64,000 bases of DNA from a virus. The notes under the pieces are model-generated. The model made no database searches. It was given only the letters and a program-made list of their open reading frames with translations, and was not told the origin of the DNA. This document shows, in pieces, positions 43,804 to 52,676 of the stretch. Numbering within the stretch: position 1 is the first letter of the stretch; every line of letters begins with the position of its first letter. Position numbers and translations under genes: made by a program. The stretch is from the IMG/VR virus record IMGVR_UViG_3300032213_001531, positions 40,994 to 104,993 of that record; one strand, given 5' to 3'.

Positions 43804-44523
43804 TTAATTTCCTGTGTGACCTAAAAGATTAATGTCTGTCATAATGACAACACAGTATTTTGTTCCTGTTTTCATTGGCAAAGAAGCATGCTCATATATA
43901 TAGTTTGAAGGAAATATTGCTATATCTCCAACCTTTGGGGTATGAACAAAATTATCTAATCTTGGAAATTTAATTTCTCCACCTTCGTAATCATCATTAA
44001 TATAGATTACCGCAGAAACAGTACAATTATAAGCTGGACCATGATCGGCATGTATATTAAAATGAGTTCCTTCACCTTCATACTTTACAAAGTTAAATGC
44101 TTCATAATATGTAACATTTATCCCCCAGTAGTGTGCATAATCATCTATACACAATTTTAGTTTTTGATATATCTCTTCATGCAAATCAATCAAATCAGCA
44201 TTATGTTCATCTCTTGGACCAAGATTTTCTTGCTTATATTTAAAGTCTACAGCATCTCTTGCTTTTTTGATTGGAACAGTAGAGTTTGTTACCTGTGCTT
44301 CAGACCACTTATATTTATTATCCCCTGAAAGATTGTGCTCAAGAGTATTGATATATCTATCTGAATCATCTTTTGAAAAAACATTATGATAAATATTTAA
44401 ACCTAATCCTGGATTGCTAATCGAGATATTACTTTGAGGCATTAATCTTGAAATTCTTGTTGAGGCTGTTTCTGATCTATCTTTAGTAAACCAGTGATTA
44501 TCGTTTTCATCATATACTTGCAT
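43804..44523 (-). CDS. Fe(II)/2-oxoglutarate oxygenase, P4H type (7)
   Basis: 239 aa from the ATG at 44523. A longer frame opens at a TTG at 44583, but that part contains the -35 and -10 boxes of a promoter, so the shorter protein is the right one. His158-x-Asp160 (NIHADHG), distal His212 (YEHASLP) and Lys222 (TGTKYCVVIM). Close tandem paralogue of oxygenase 6. It is the first gene of the oxygenase operon. Confidence 0.9.
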   Translation of the reverse strand: MQVYDENDNHWFTKDRSETASTRISRLMPQSNISISNPGLGLNIYHNVFSKDDSDRYINTLEHNLSGDNKYKWSEAQVTNSTVPIKKARDAVDFKYKQENLGPRDEHNADLIDLHEEIYQKLKLCIDDYAHYWGINVTYYEAFNFVKYEGEGTHFNIHADHGPAYNCTVSAVIYINDDYEGGEIKFPRLDNFVHTPKVGDIAIFPSNYIYEHASLPMKTGTKYCVVIMTDINLLGHTGN

Positions 44524-44553
44524 GTGATTCCTATCTTTTAATGGTATGGTTTT

Positions 44554-44583
44554 ATTATAGCATAAAAGTACTATTTGAAGCAA
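44554..44583 (-). promoter_or_regulatory. promoter of oxygenase operon
   Basis: On the minus strand, TTGCTT (44578-44583) and TATAAT (44554-44559) are 18 bases apart, with an extended TGC before the -10 box. The start codon at 44523 is about 30 bases downstream, behind a GATAGGA ribosome site. This is the best sigma-70-like promoter on this strand and drives the cluster. Confidence 0.7.
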
Positions 44584-44596
44584 GATATAGCGAGTG

Positions 44597-44863
44597 TTAC
44601 CACTTATTGATAGGGCAAGTAGCGTGAGCCATTGTTGTTTTTATTTTCATAAAGCAGCCACATTTTTTACATTGAGATGTTAGTTTAATTAGTTCTGGAC
44701 AAGATTTGCATATATCAAATCTTTCTTTTGCAACTGATTCTTCAACATATTCAGTTTTTGGGTTTAATAAATCCCAAGGCTTTGCTGCTCTGTGTTTTTC
44801 TATATTTTCAACCATTTCTTTGTTGGCTTCTTTATAGACTTCCCAAGGTGTTTTTTCTGACAT
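44597..44863 (-). CDS. DUF6171-like zinc protein (copy 1)
   Basis: 88 aa with a C-x2-C-x9-C-x2-C-x-C-x12-C pattern and the conserved end ATCPINKW. The five or six cysteines would bind zinc. The N-terminal half is helical and charged. An identical cysteine pattern occurs in the 66-aa protein at 58567 on the plus strand, and both copies lie directly upstream of an oxygenase gene. That suggests a functional link with the oxygenases, for example a substrate or carrier, but this is inference. An AGGAAG site precedes the ATG. Confidence 0.75.
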   Translation of the reverse strand: MSEKTPWEVYKEANKEMVENIEKHRAAKPWDLLNPKTEYVEESVAKERFDICKSCPELIKLTSQCKKCGCFMKIKTTMAHATCPINKW

Positions 44864-44882
44864 AACTACTTCCTGTTATATA

Positions 44883-45227
44883 TTAGTTATTATTAAATCC
44901 GTTAACAGCATCATATTTCCAACCAACTTGAACAACTTCTGGTTCTGAAATTACTGCTATTACGGGATTACTCATAAGCATTGTATAAAGGCCCTCGTCA
45001 GAGGCTACTGGCATATATGTATTTTCATCAACTGAAATTGTAAAATAATACATATGTGGATATTGATTATTTGTCAAAGCTCTTTTTTCTTCTGTTTGAT
45101 CTATAATGGTGTGTTCTTGTAAAAGAACATTAGCCATTGCTTCTGGCACAGTCATAATTTTTTCAACTACACCGTCTAAAATAAAACCTACAGCGGTTGG
45201 ACCAACCACAGTTTTTCCAGTAATCAT
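44883..45227 (-). CDS. hypothetical protein, 114 aa
   Basis: I recognise no family. It is a soluble alpha/beta protein (MITGKTVVGPTAVGFILDGVVEKIMTVPEAMANVLLQEHTII). It lies between the first PFFP protein and the zinc protein. A TGGTATACT box at about 45253-45258 and an AGGGAGC ribosome site precede the start, so it has its own promoter and probably leads the transcript of the following genes. Confidence 0.65.
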   Translation of the reverse strand: MITGKTVVGPTAVGFILDGVVEKIMTVPEAMANVLLQEHTIIDQTEEKRALTNNQYPHMYYFTISVDENTYMPVASDEGLYTMLMSNPVIAVISEPEVVQVGWKYDAVNGFNNN

Positions 45228-45284
45228 TATTGCTCCCTTTTGTATACTATAAGTATACCATTTAGATTTTTGTTTGTCAAGATG

Positions 45285-46283
45285 TTAGCAACCGCCACCA
45301 TCAAAGCATCCTGGGCTTGAGCAAGCTCCACCGCAACAGAACACTGTACAGAAGTTTGGTGAGCAACAGCTAGGAGAACATGATCCTCCGAAGCCATTAC
45401 ATGCTTGTGCAAAGTAAGGTGGGAAGAATGGGAATGAAGGTGGGAAGAATGGAGGGAAGAATGGTGGGAAGAACGGGAAGAACGGGAAGTAAGGGAAATA
45501 TGGTGGGAAGAACGGTGGGAAGAACGGTGGGAAGAAAGGTGGGAAGAACGGGAAGAATGGAGGGAAGAACGGTGGGAAGAATGGAGGGAAGAAAGGTGGG
45601 AAGAACGGGAAGAACGGGAAGAATGGTGGGAAAAATGGCGGGAAGAACGGGAAGAATGGTGGAAAGAATGGGGGAAAGAATGGAGACAAAGTAGTAATAG
45701 ATCCAGATGCAGGAGAAGCAGCGCTTGTACCATTAGCATTAGTTGCTGTAACTGTATAGGTTTGTGAAGTTCCAGCAGTATCTGCAATAACAATTGGAGA
45801 AGTAGCACCTGTTCCAGAAGTACCGTCAGATCCTGTTACAGTATAACCACTGATTGTCTTTCCACCAGTTGATGGGGCTGAAAAAGCAATTGAGTTTTGA
45901 TTTACGCCAGCTGTTGGAGTTGGAGCAGACATGGTTGCAGGAACTGTTGTTGCGGTAATAGAATCTGAAGCAGTTGAGGCTGCTGAAGTTCCAGCAGCAT
46001 TGCTTGCTGTTACAGTAAATGTATATGCAGTAGCAGACTGAAGTCCAGCTACAGTAATTGGAGAAGATGAACCAGTTCCAGTAAATCCTCCAGGACTAGA
46101 TGTTACAGTATAAGAAGTTGCTGCTGGAGATAGCGCAGGTAAAGAAAAAGATACTGTTGCAGCACCATTATTAAAGGCTCTTCCAGTTCCAACATCTGTT
46201 GCTGTTGCTCCTGTTGGTGCCAATGGCTCTAAAAAGTCATTTGATGCTTGTGACTTCTTACCTATTCTCTTACCTGATGCCAT
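45285..46283 (-). CDS. FnIII-PFFP repeat-Cys-rich virion protein (1)
   Basis: 332 aa with three clear parts. Residues 20-198 hold two fibronectin type III domains. Residues 201-291 consist almost only of Pro and Phe in PFFPPFF units, with a few Tyr and Ser. Residues 295-332 form a ten-cysteine domain (C-x6-C-x3-CC-x4-C-x3-CC-x3-C-x4-C-x5-C) ending in PGCFDGGGC. The product would be a stiff, hydrophobic fibre capped by a small disulphide-rich head, presumably a host-contact appendage. It lies next to tail-fibre genes. A paralogue with the same tract and tail is encoded at 53361-54422. Confidence 0.85.
   Translation of the reverse strand: MASGKRIGKKSQASNDFLEPLAPTGATATDVGTGRAFNNGAATVSFSLPALSPAATSYTVTSSPGGFTGTGSSSPITVAGLQSATAYTFTVTASNAAGTSAASTASDSITATTVPATMSAPTPTAGVNQNSIAFSAPSTGGKTISGYTVTGSDGTSGTGATSPIVIADTAGTSQTYTVTATNANGTSAASPASGSITTLSPFFPPFFPPFFPFFPPFFPPFFPFFPFFPPFFPPFFPPFFPPFFPFFPPFFPPFFPPFFPPYFPYFPFFPFFPPFFPPFFPPSFPFFPPYFAQACNGFGGSCSPSCCSPNFCTVFCCGGACSSPGCFDGGGC
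45411..45683. repeat. PFFP-coding polypurine repeat tract
   Basis: About 270 bases in which the plus strand is almost all purine with GGTGGGAAGAA-type units, each encoding PFF/PPFF on the minus strand. Perfect and imperfect units alternate in 9- and 12-base steps. The one-sided purine content allows triplex DNA and slippage. Confidence 0.85.
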
Positions 46284-46316
46284 TGTTAATCTCCTAATTT
46301 CTTATTGAATTTTGTA

Positions 46317-48701
46317 TTACGCTGTCAAGTCGCCAAAGACAACCCATGTATTTGCTGCTCTCTTAAAGAGAGTTGCAGATGACCATTGAGTTCTTAGCTT
46401 TAATCCTGGGGTTGAGTTAACTGTTACTCCAGTGTCTCCAGCAATTGTTACTTGTCCTGCTCCAGTTTGAAGAATATCAATAGATGTTCCTACTGGATAT
46501 GCTACTGCTGTATTTGTAGGGATTGTAATTGTTGTAGCTGTTGCTTTTGAAACTTCAATTAGTGAATCTCTTTCAGTTAATGCTGATAGTGTATAAGAAT
46601 CTGTTTTTTGAACAATTGGTGTCCGTGAAGGAACGCCTTCCTTTGTTTGTGTACCGTCTGTAAATGCTACACCTGAAGCAGAGGCTGTAATTAATCCTGA
46701 TGCTGTAAGTGCTGCTACGTTACTTGTACCAGTGAATGTTGGTGATGCAAGTGGAGCAAATCCTGAAATGCTTGCACCTGCAGGAATTGTTACTGTTCCA
46801 GTAAATGTAGGTGAAGCAATTGGGGCTTTTAGTCCAATTGAGGTTGTTAGTGTTGTAGATAAGTTTGCATCATTTCCAAGAGCGGTTGCAATTTCTCCAA
46901 GAGTGTCTAAAGTTGAAGTTGCGCTATTGACAAGTGCTGATATTTCTCCACGAACATAGGCAGTTGTTGCAACTTGTGTAGTGTTAGTTGTTGCTGCAGC
47001 CGTTGGTGCAGTAGGAGTGCCTGTAAGTGCTGGTGAAGCAAGAGGAGCAAATCCTGAAATTGATGCTCCTGCTGGAATTGTTACTGTTCCTGTGAATGTT
47101 GGAGATGCAAGTGGTGCTTTTGCAGTAAGGGCTGTATCAAGACCTGAAATTTTTGATGTTGCAATTGCTGCTGAAGAAGAAATATCTCCATCAACAATTG
47201 TTCCATCAAGAATCATTGTGCTTGTTACAGTGCCAGAAGGCAATGTTACAGTGCCTGTAAAGGTAGGTGAAGCTAATGGTGCTTTAGCATCTAATTGAGT
47301 CTGAATAGATGATGTAACTCCATCTAGATATCCAATTTCAACATCTGAAACATTGGCAACAGTTGCTTGCTTACCATTTAATTGTGTTTGGATAGATGAA
47401 GTAACTCCATCAACGTATCCTAATTCTGTTGAAGAAACAGTTGATGAAACTGCAAGCTTTGTCCAGTCAATTGCTGCTGCTGAATTTATATCGCTATTAA
47501 CAATTGTTCCAGCAACAATTTTTGCTGATGTAACTGAATCATCTCCAAGTTTAGCAGTAGTTACTGCACCGTCTGCAATCTTTCCAGTTGTTACTGATAA
47601 TCCACCAATTTCATTAGTTCCAACTGAATCATCTGACATCATTGATTGAGTAATTGTGTTTGCAGGTAGTGTTACTGTGCCTGTAAATGTTGGTGAGGCT
47701 AAAGGAGCTTTTGCATCAATTTGAGTTTGAATAGCTGAGGTAACTCCATCAAGGTATCCTAATTCAGTTGCTGAAAGGCCTACAATAACATCTTGCTTAT
47801 TATTTAGCTGTGTTTGAATAGCTGAGGTAACTCCATCAACATAGTTTAGTTCAACTGTAGATAAGGTTGCTCCATCAAGGATATTTAGCTCTGTAGCTGT
47901 TGCTGTAAGTGCTACTGCTTCATTAACAAGTGGGGAATTTACAGTTGCGGAAGTTAAAGTTTTATTAGTTAATGTTTCTGTTCCTGCAATTGTTGCTAAA
48001 TCAGCATCAGAAACTGCGGTATTAAACTGTGCAATTGTTCCACTTACTGTATTTGCATTTAAGTTAATAGTTTTATTTGATAATGTCTGGGTGCCGTCAG
48101 CAAGTACTACGGTACCTGTAGCATCTGGAAGTGTAATAGTTCTGTCTGCTGTTGGGTCTACAACAGTAAGGCTTGTTTCAAATGCGTTTGCTGTTAAACC
48201 TTCAAATTTAATTTCATTTTGAACATTAAGGATTGTACTATCAATAATAGTTGTTGTTCCTGATACTGTTAAGTCTCCTGATACTGTTACATTTCCGCTA
48301 CCGTCAGCAAGAAGAACTGTTCCTGTAGCATTAGGAATAGTAATAGTGCGATCAGCTGTTGGGTCTGTTACCTGTAAAGTTGTTTCAAATTCATTTGCTG
48401 TAGCGCCTTCAAAAACAACGCCAGTCTTTGTTAATACATTAAATGTAGCATCGAGTTCTGCAACTCCAGATGCTGCGCCTTTCTCTGTAAGAAGAATATA
48501 GTCGTCAAGAGATCCACCAAGGTCTTCAAGGTTTTTAAAATATGAAAGGTCGATCCAGTGACTAATTCCGTCACCAATTTTGAATTGACCAGTATCGCTT
48601 TCAAAACCAATTTCGCCAGCAGCGAGGATTGGACCATCTCCATTATTTAAAGAAATCCATTGCGCTGCAGTTCCTCTGCGCTGTTGCATTCTTGTTGCCA
48701 T
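46317..48701 (-). CDS. tail fibre with Mtd-N-type start and multiple repeats
   Basis: 794 aa. The first 60 residues (RRGTAAQWISLNNGDGPILAAGEIGFESDTGQFKIGDG) match the N-terminal module of phage fibres such as Mtd. After this comes a beta-rich region with several near-repeats of two types: PTADRTIT-(I/L)-P-x-ATGTV, which is also found in the 578-aa fibre, and (E/Y)-(L/I)-G/N-Y-(L/V)-DGVTS-(A/S)-IQTQ and APLASPTFTGTVT, each about four times. The end (VGTSIDILQTGAGQVTI ... WVVFGDLTA) recurs at the end of the 208-aa fibre gene. Likely a trimeric side fibre. Confidence 0.85.
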   Translation of the reverse strand: MATRMQQRRGTAAQWISLNNGDGPILAAGEIGFESDTGQFKIGDGISHWIDLSYFKNLEDLGGSLDDYILLTEKGAASGVAELDATFNVLTKTGVVFEGATANEFETTLQVTDPTADRTITIPNATGTVLLADGSGNVTVSGDLTVSGTTTIIDSTILNVQNEIKFEGLTANAFETSLTVVDPTADRTITLPDATGTVVLADGTQTLSNKTINLNANTVSGTIAQFNTAVSDADLATIAGTETLTNKTLTSATVNSPLVNEAVALTATATELNILDGATLSTVELNYVDGVTSAIQTQLNNKQDVIVGLSATELGYLDGVTSAIQTQIDAKAPLASPTFTGTVTLPANTITQSMMSDDSVGTNEIGGLSVTTGKIADGAVTTAKLGDDSVTSAKIVAGTIVNSDINSAAAIDWTKLAVSSTVSSTELGYVDGVTSSIQTQLNGKQATVANVSDVEIGYLDGVTSSIQTQLDAKAPLASPTFTGTVTLPSGTVTSTMILDGTIVDGDISSSAAIATSKISGLDTALTAKAPLASPTFTGTVTIPAGASISGFAPLASPALTGTPTAPTAAATTNTTQVATTAYVRGEISALVNSATSTLDTLGEIATALGNDANLSTTLTTSIGLKAPIASPTFTGTVTIPAGASISGFAPLASPTFTGTSNVAALTASGLITASASGVAFTDGTQTKEGVPSRTPIVQKTDSYTLSALTERDSLIEVSKATATTITIPTNTAVAYPVGTSIDILQTGAGQVTIAGDTGVTVNSTPGLKLRTQWSSATLFKRAANTWVVFGDLTA

Positions 48702-48754
48702 ATTCCACTCTCCTTATGGGTGCTGCCCATTGTTATATCTTATTATAACATCTT

Positions 48755-49207
48755 TTAATTAAAGTTATCCATTGATATTCCGCCATCCCATACTTCACTA
48801 AATAGTACTGTGTTGTATGTTGCTGTTTCTATCAAAGATCCTTCAGTATTATAACTTCCTGCTTCAACAAATATACTTGAAAGCAAACCATTTCCACCAA
48901 TTGAGGTATCATGAATATGCTCTTGTAGGAATTCTGCATCTGCAACATTTGCAAACGCTCTCCAACTGCTATTATAAAAAATATGAAGTCTATTAAAGAC
49001 TGTATCATAATATAATTGTCCATCTACTGGATCTGCAGGTGCTTCTGCTGCTCTTGGTACATTTGGTGCTTTAGTATCTACGTACCCTTTTGTTGCTGCG
49101 TGAGTACTTTCGGTTGGGGTAGCAACTACTACTGTTCCACCAAAGGAACCTCCGTTAGTTACGGATAACCCGTGTTTAACTTTAAAATCTTTAGTAGTAG
49201 TTGCCAT
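48755..49207 (-). CDS. fibre-associated protein, 150 aa
   Basis: ATG at 49207 is preferred over 49213 because an AGAGG site has the right distance only to the second ATG. The start TTTKDFKVKHGLSVTNGGSFGGTVVVATPTESTHAATKGYVD is shared in style with the N-terminus of the 578-aa fibre upstream (NKDFRIKNGLVVEGSS). The middle (PADPVDGQLYYDTVFNRLHIFYNSSW) is the short beta module found in many phage fibre tips. Presumably a short tail-fibre component. Confidence 0.7.
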   Translation of the reverse strand: MATTTKDFKVKHGLSVTNGGSFGGTVVVATPTESTHAATKGYVDTKAPNVPRAAEAPADPVDGQLYYDTVFNRLHIFYNSSWRAFANVADAEFLQEHIHDTSIGGNGLLSSIFVEAGSYNTEGSLIETATYNTVLFSEVWDGGISMDNFN

Positions 49208-49241
49208 TCCCATCCTCTTTTCTTTTTACTGTATTTTTAAA

Positions 49242-50978
49242 TTATGCTTCAACGTAAGTCTTGTGTAACTTAACTGAAGTGTCTGCTGCTGCAGCAGCTA
49301 CTGTAAGAACAACATTTCCAGCACTGTATGCTGCAGTAATTGTTCCAAGAGTAGCATTGCTAATTACGTTAGCATACTCTGTAATGTATACATTGTTTGC
49401 TCCGTCTACTGTTACAAGAATTTCACTTGTTTCAATATCCCCAGATTTTTTCATCTGAACTAAGTATTTAGCGCTTGAATAAGTTGTTGCTGACCATGTG
49501 TCAACTGTAGTTGCTGAAGTTCCAGCAGTTCCTGTTGCAGAACCAGCAAATGAGTCTGGGTATTCAACAGATGTAGCCTTTGCTGCTCCAAGTGTTGGAG
49601 TAACAAATGTTGGGCTATTTGTAAATGCTACAGTTGAAGATCCTGATTCATCAGTTAATGCTGATGCAAGGTTTGCAGAAGATGGTGTGGCAAGGAATGT
49701 GGCTACGCCAGTTCCAAGACCAGAAACATCATTTGCAATTCTTACTGTAAGTGTGTTGCTTGCGCCATCAATTGTCTTGTTTGTAAGAGTTTGTGTTGCA
49801 GCTGTTTCTAGTGTACCGTTTAGGTAAAATGCCTTACCAGAAGCAAGGTTAATGTGCTCAGATGAGGTCCATGCATCAGTTGCATCTACCCAGTTGAAAG
49901 TTTTATCTGTAGCACCCTTAAGAGTAATACCACCACCGTCAGCGCCTGCATCTGTTGGAGATGCTACTGAACCAAGTGTAAGGTTCTTATCATCAACTGT
50001 GATTTCTGTTGAGTTAATTGTAGTTGTTGTACCATTAACTGTTAGGTCCCCTGAAAGAACCAAAGATGTACCAGTTGCAGCACCAATATTTGGTGTTACA
50101 AGTGTTGGAGTATTAGCAAAAACAAGTGCTCCAGTACCAGTTTCATCAGAGATGATTCCAGCAAGTTCTGAAGAAGATGTTGATGCAAGTACGTTTAACT
50201 TATCTGTTGTTACAACAAGTGTCTTTGATGACGGGATAGTTGTACCGTTAACAGATGTAGCAGTAGCAACGCCAAGTGCTGGTGTTGTAAGTGTTGGGCT
50301 TGTAAGAGTCTTATTTGTAAGAGTCTGAGTATTTGTTGTTCCAACTACTGCACCAGTTGCGCCGTGTGCTTCTGTAAGGTTTGCGTGTGTTGATACATAT
50401 CCTGAAGCAGTTGATTCTGCTGCAGTCTGTGCTGATCCTGCTGCACCATAAGCATCATATGTATTTGGTGTTACTTTAATTTCACCTGTTGAATCTGTGT
50501 ATGTAAGTCCAGTTCCAACTGCGTTACCTACTGCATCTTGTGCTCGTTCATCTGTGAAGTAAAGGTTTGTTCCTTCTGATAATGAAGTTGTTGATGAAGG
50601 AATATCTGAAGTAAGTGCTACTGTACCAGTTGCATTTGGGAATGTGATTGTGCGATCTGCTGTTGGATCTACAATTGTAAGTGTAGTTTCAAAAGCATCG
50701 GCTGTTGCGCCCTCAAATGTAATTTCTGTTTGGAAGACACCAACAGCTGCTGGATCTGCCCATTGAACTCCGTATGTAGCACCTGATGCTGCTGTAAGGA
50801 CTTGACCATTTGAGCCAACGCCTAAACGAGCTACTGCATCATCTGCACTACCTACAATTAAATCACCCTTAGCATCAACGACGCCTGCTGTGATAATATT
50901 CTTGCCGTTAACGGTTGCAGATGAACCCTCAACGACGAGGCCATTCTTAATTCTAAAATCTTTATTTACTGTTGCCAT
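49242..50978 (-). CDS. tail fibre protein, 578 aa
   Basis: Begins NKDFRIKNGLVVEGSSATVNGKNII, then GDLIVGSADDAVARLGVG, and carries the FEGATADAFETTLTIVDPTADRTI element shared with the 794-aa fibre. It has repeated TLTNKTL and SGDLTVNGTTTTINST motifs and a C-terminal domain (GSATGTAGTSATTVDTWSATTYSSAKYLVQMK) whose plan matches the 148-aa gene product upstream. It has an AAGGAGATATA ribosome site. Likely a long trimeric host-binding fibre. Confidence 0.82.
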   Translation of the reverse strand: MATVNKDFRIKNGLVVEGSSATVNGKNIITAGVVDAKGDLIVGSADDAVARLGVGSNGQVLTAASGATYGVQWADPAAVGVFQTEITFEGATADAFETTLTIVDPTADRTITFPNATGTVALTSDIPSSTTSLSEGTNLYFTDERAQDAVGNAVGTGLTYTDSTGEIKVTPNTYDAYGAAGSAQTAAESTASGYVSTHANLTEAHGATGAVVGTTNTQTLTNKTLTSPTLTTPALGVATATSVNGTTIPSSKTLVVTTDKLNVLASTSSSELAGIISDETGTGALVFANTPTLVTPNIGAATGTSLVLSGDLTVNGTTTTINSTEITVDDKNLTLGSVASPTDAGADGGGITLKGATDKTFNWVDATDAWTSSEHINLASGKAFYLNGTLETAATQTLTNKTIDGASNTLTVRIANDVSGLGTGVATFLATPSSANLASALTDESGSSTVAFTNSPTFVTPTLGAAKATSVEYPDSFAGSATGTAGTSATTVDTWSATTYSSAKYLVQMKKSGDIETSEILVTVDGANNVYITEYANVISNATLGTITAAYSAGNVVLTVAAAAADTSVKLHKTYVEA

Positions 50979-50994
50979 TTTTATATCTCCTTAG

Positions 50995-51441
50995 TTATGC
51001 CTTAAGTCCTGTGCGAGAATATCGTACAGTGACTGGCTTGATCGCTGGGTCTGGAGTGACTGATATAGCCACGGTATTTCCAGTGCGAGAAACATTAATG
51101 GTGCCAATATTCCCATCATTGTCGATTGTGCCATACTCATTAACAGATACATTTGATCCGTCAATAAGAATATCTAGTTTAGTTGCATAGAATTTATTAT
51201 CTCCTGCAGAAGTTTTTGAAATTGAAATAGAGTACGAGACTGATCTCCATGCTGTTGCATCAAAGCTGTCTATAGTTGTAGCATTCTCAATGCCATTAAT
51301 TGTGCTCTCATTATTACCCGCAGTGCCCAGATCTGTTGCCTGTGCTGAAGAGGTATCAATTAAATCTTCATAATTTTCTTGAGTAGGTCTATCTCCTGTT
51401 TGAAACAGGGCCTTTACGCTTGCAATTGATATTTTAGCCAT
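50995..51441 (-). CDS. fibre-related protein, 148 aa
   Basis: N-terminal helix (VKALFQTGDRPTQENYEDLIDTSS) typical of phage fibre chaperone-like starts. The remainder (SFDATAWRSVSYSISISKTSAGDNKFYATKLDILIDG) is a beta domain that matches the end of the 578-aa fibre (TWSATTYSSAKYLVQMKKSGDIETSEILVTVDG). A TATAAT box lies six bases from the ATG, so it is probably leaderless. Confidence 0.7.
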   Translation of the reverse strand: MAKISIASVKALFQTGDRPTQENYEDLIDTSSAQATDLGTAGNNESTINGIENATTIDSFDATAWRSVSYSISISKTSAGDNKFYATKLDILIDGSNVSVNEYGTIDNDGNIGTINVSRTGNTVAISVTPDPAIKPVTVRYSRTGLKA

Positions 51442-51447
51442 GCTGTA

Positions 51448-51453
51448 ATTATA
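51448..51453 (-). promoter_or_regulatory. -10 box, leaderless start of 148-aa fibre gene
   Basis: TATAAT on the minus strand, six bases before the ATG at 51441. Confidence 0.45.
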
Positions 51454-51475
51454 ACACCTATTTATAGTTATTTAA

Positions 51476-51697
51476 TTAGAGAATATAGTTGCTATAACCA
51501 ATTACTTGAAGCCCAATTCCTGGCGGATTACCAAATAAAGACTCTATCTGTATAGGAATAAACTTGACTCTAAAGGGAAGTATATCATTGACTACTGTTT
51601 GACGATTTTTATCTTCTATTTTTATAATTGAATAATTTATTGGATAAATACTTTTTGTTTTATTGTTTAATTCATCAAGTATTAATGCTCTGGCCAT
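51476..51697 (-). CDS. hypothetical protein, 73 aa
   Basis: A small basic protein (LILDELNNKTKSIYPINYSIIKIEDKNRQTVVND) without recognised motifs, possibly a beta-rich assembly factor or a small baseplate piece. It starts on the last base of the upstream stop codon, so it is coupled to the BppU-like gene. Confidence 0.6.
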   Translation of the reverse strand: MARALILDELNNKTKSIYPINYSIIKIEDKNRQTVVNDILPFRVKFIPIQIESLFGNPPGIGLQVIGYSNYIL

Positions 51698-52101
51698 TAA
51701 TCTGTTACATCTTCAAGAATTCTCATTGCACCCTGAGCTACTGTCCAAACTCTTGTAGGGTCTGACAATTGAATATCAAAAATGTCTCCTGTTTGAAGAT
51801 TTTGAGATTGTGCTGCTTCAAGCCAAACTGTAAATTCTCCTGGACCATCATTTTGATCAGCAGCGGGAGTTAAAATCATAACTGTTGTAGCATCATCTGT
51901 AATAACTCCAAGATTAGCAACACTGTTCGGTCTTTTAATTTTCATACTAATATCCCAATCAGGAATATTTAAAGCAACTTTTGCATCATCTGTAGCATAG
52001 ACTCTAAAACCTGAAGTATCTCCACGAACTACAGTCCAAAGAACTGTTGGAGGTTTATTTCCAATGTCATAAGAGTTTGCTGATCCACGAGTAGTTGCCA
52101 T
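51697..52101 (-). CDS. baseplate BppU-N/Ig-like protein (copy 1)
   Basis: 134 aa. The pattern PTVLWTVVRGDTSGFRVYATDD... LNIPDWDISMKIKRP is that of the baseplate upper-protein N-terminal domain, a beta-sandwich that anchors receptor-binding fibres. Related proteins are encoded at 56220-56576 and 57454-57834. A TATAAT box is six bases from the ATG. Confidence 0.75.
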   Translation of the reverse strand: MATTRGSANSYDIGNKPPTVLWTVVRGDTSGFRVYATDDAKVALNIPDWDISMKIKRPNSVANLGVITDDATTVMILTPAADQNDGPGEFTVWLEAAQSQNLQTGDIFDIQLSDPTRVWTVAQGAMRILEDVTD

Positions 52102-52107
52102 TTGTTT

Positions 52108-52113
52108 ATTATA
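52108..52113 (-). promoter_or_regulatory. -10 box, leaderless start of BppU-like copy 1
   Basis: TATAAT on the minus strand, six bases before the ATG at 52101. Confidence 0.45.
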
Positions 52114-52119
52114 TCACTA

Positions 52120-52641
52120 TTAGGCTAGTCCAGCCTTTAGTGCCCCCCATGTCCCGTTGCCTTTTGCCTCAACAATAATAATTCCAGATGAGGCTGCATG
52201 AGCTACAATTCCAACTGCACCAGAACCAGATGTTGGCCGTGTTGCTGTTAATCCACCAGACTCTGCAACATATAAAATATCTCCATTAGAAAAACCAGAA
52301 GTATTAATGTCTTCCATAACTCCTGCTACAACTGCAATACCTTCGGCATTGTTTGCTAAACTAGTTTTTAATAATCCTAAAATAGGAGATGTAGTTGTTG
52401 GAATTGCTTTTGAAACAGTTGTGACTGTAGTATATCCTGTTGCATATATTGGTGTTCCTGCTGAAAGTGTTGATCCCCCAGTATTTTTTACTTGAATTTG
52501 AAATTGAGATAATCCAAGTGGAGGTAAAATAATTTTTAATCTATCAGCTAATGCCTCAATGTCTCCGTGTACATTTACAGGATCTTCTGCAAGCGGGTAA
52601 GGTAAATTAAATAAACCATCATCTGTATTTCCAGTAGCCAT
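52120..52641 (-). CDS. fibre or decoration protein, 173 aa
   Basis: ATG at 52641 (MATGNTDDGLFNLPYPLAEDPVNVHGDIEALADRL). The first 35 residues are a typical actinophage fibre-attachment segment; the remainder (LSQFQIQVKNTGGSTLSAGTPIYATGYTT, GDILYVAESGGLTAT) is a beta-helix-like domain. The -10 box lies nine bases before the start, and the lysozyme gene diverges from the same short intergenic region. Confidence 0.7.
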   Translation of the reverse strand: MATGNTDDGLFNLPYPLAEDPVNVHGDIEALADRLKIILPPLGLSQFQIQVKNTGGSTLSAGTPIYATGYTTVTTVSKAIPTTTSPILGLLKTSLANNAEGIAVVAGVMEDINTSGFSNGDILYVAESGGLTATRPTSGSGAVGIVAHAASSGIIIVEAKGNGTWGALKAGLA

Positions 52642-52650
52642 AGTATATTT

Positions 52651-52656
52651 ATTATA
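52651..52656 (-). promoter_or_regulatory. -10 box of 173-aa fibre gene
   Basis: GGTATAAT on the minus strand, nine bases from the ATG at 52641. A second TATACT touches the start codon. Confidence 0.45.
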
Positions 52657-52676
52657 CCACCTTCTGAACTGGGTGT

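Noticed and set aside
45380-45694. Plus-strand frame with GRTVGRMEGR-type repeats
   Set aside because: Antisense reading of the same repeat tract; it has no ribosome site and no domain.
45227-45808. Long minus-strand frame with Leu and His/Ser repeats
   Set aside because: It is the shifted frame of the PFFP repeat tract; repeats keep all frames open. The PFFP frame has the FnIII and Cys domains and a ribosome site.
46317-48701. Diversity-generating retroelement linked to the Mtd-N-type fibre
   Set aside because: The start domain is similar, but no reverse transcriptase or template/variable repeat pair is visible in the window.
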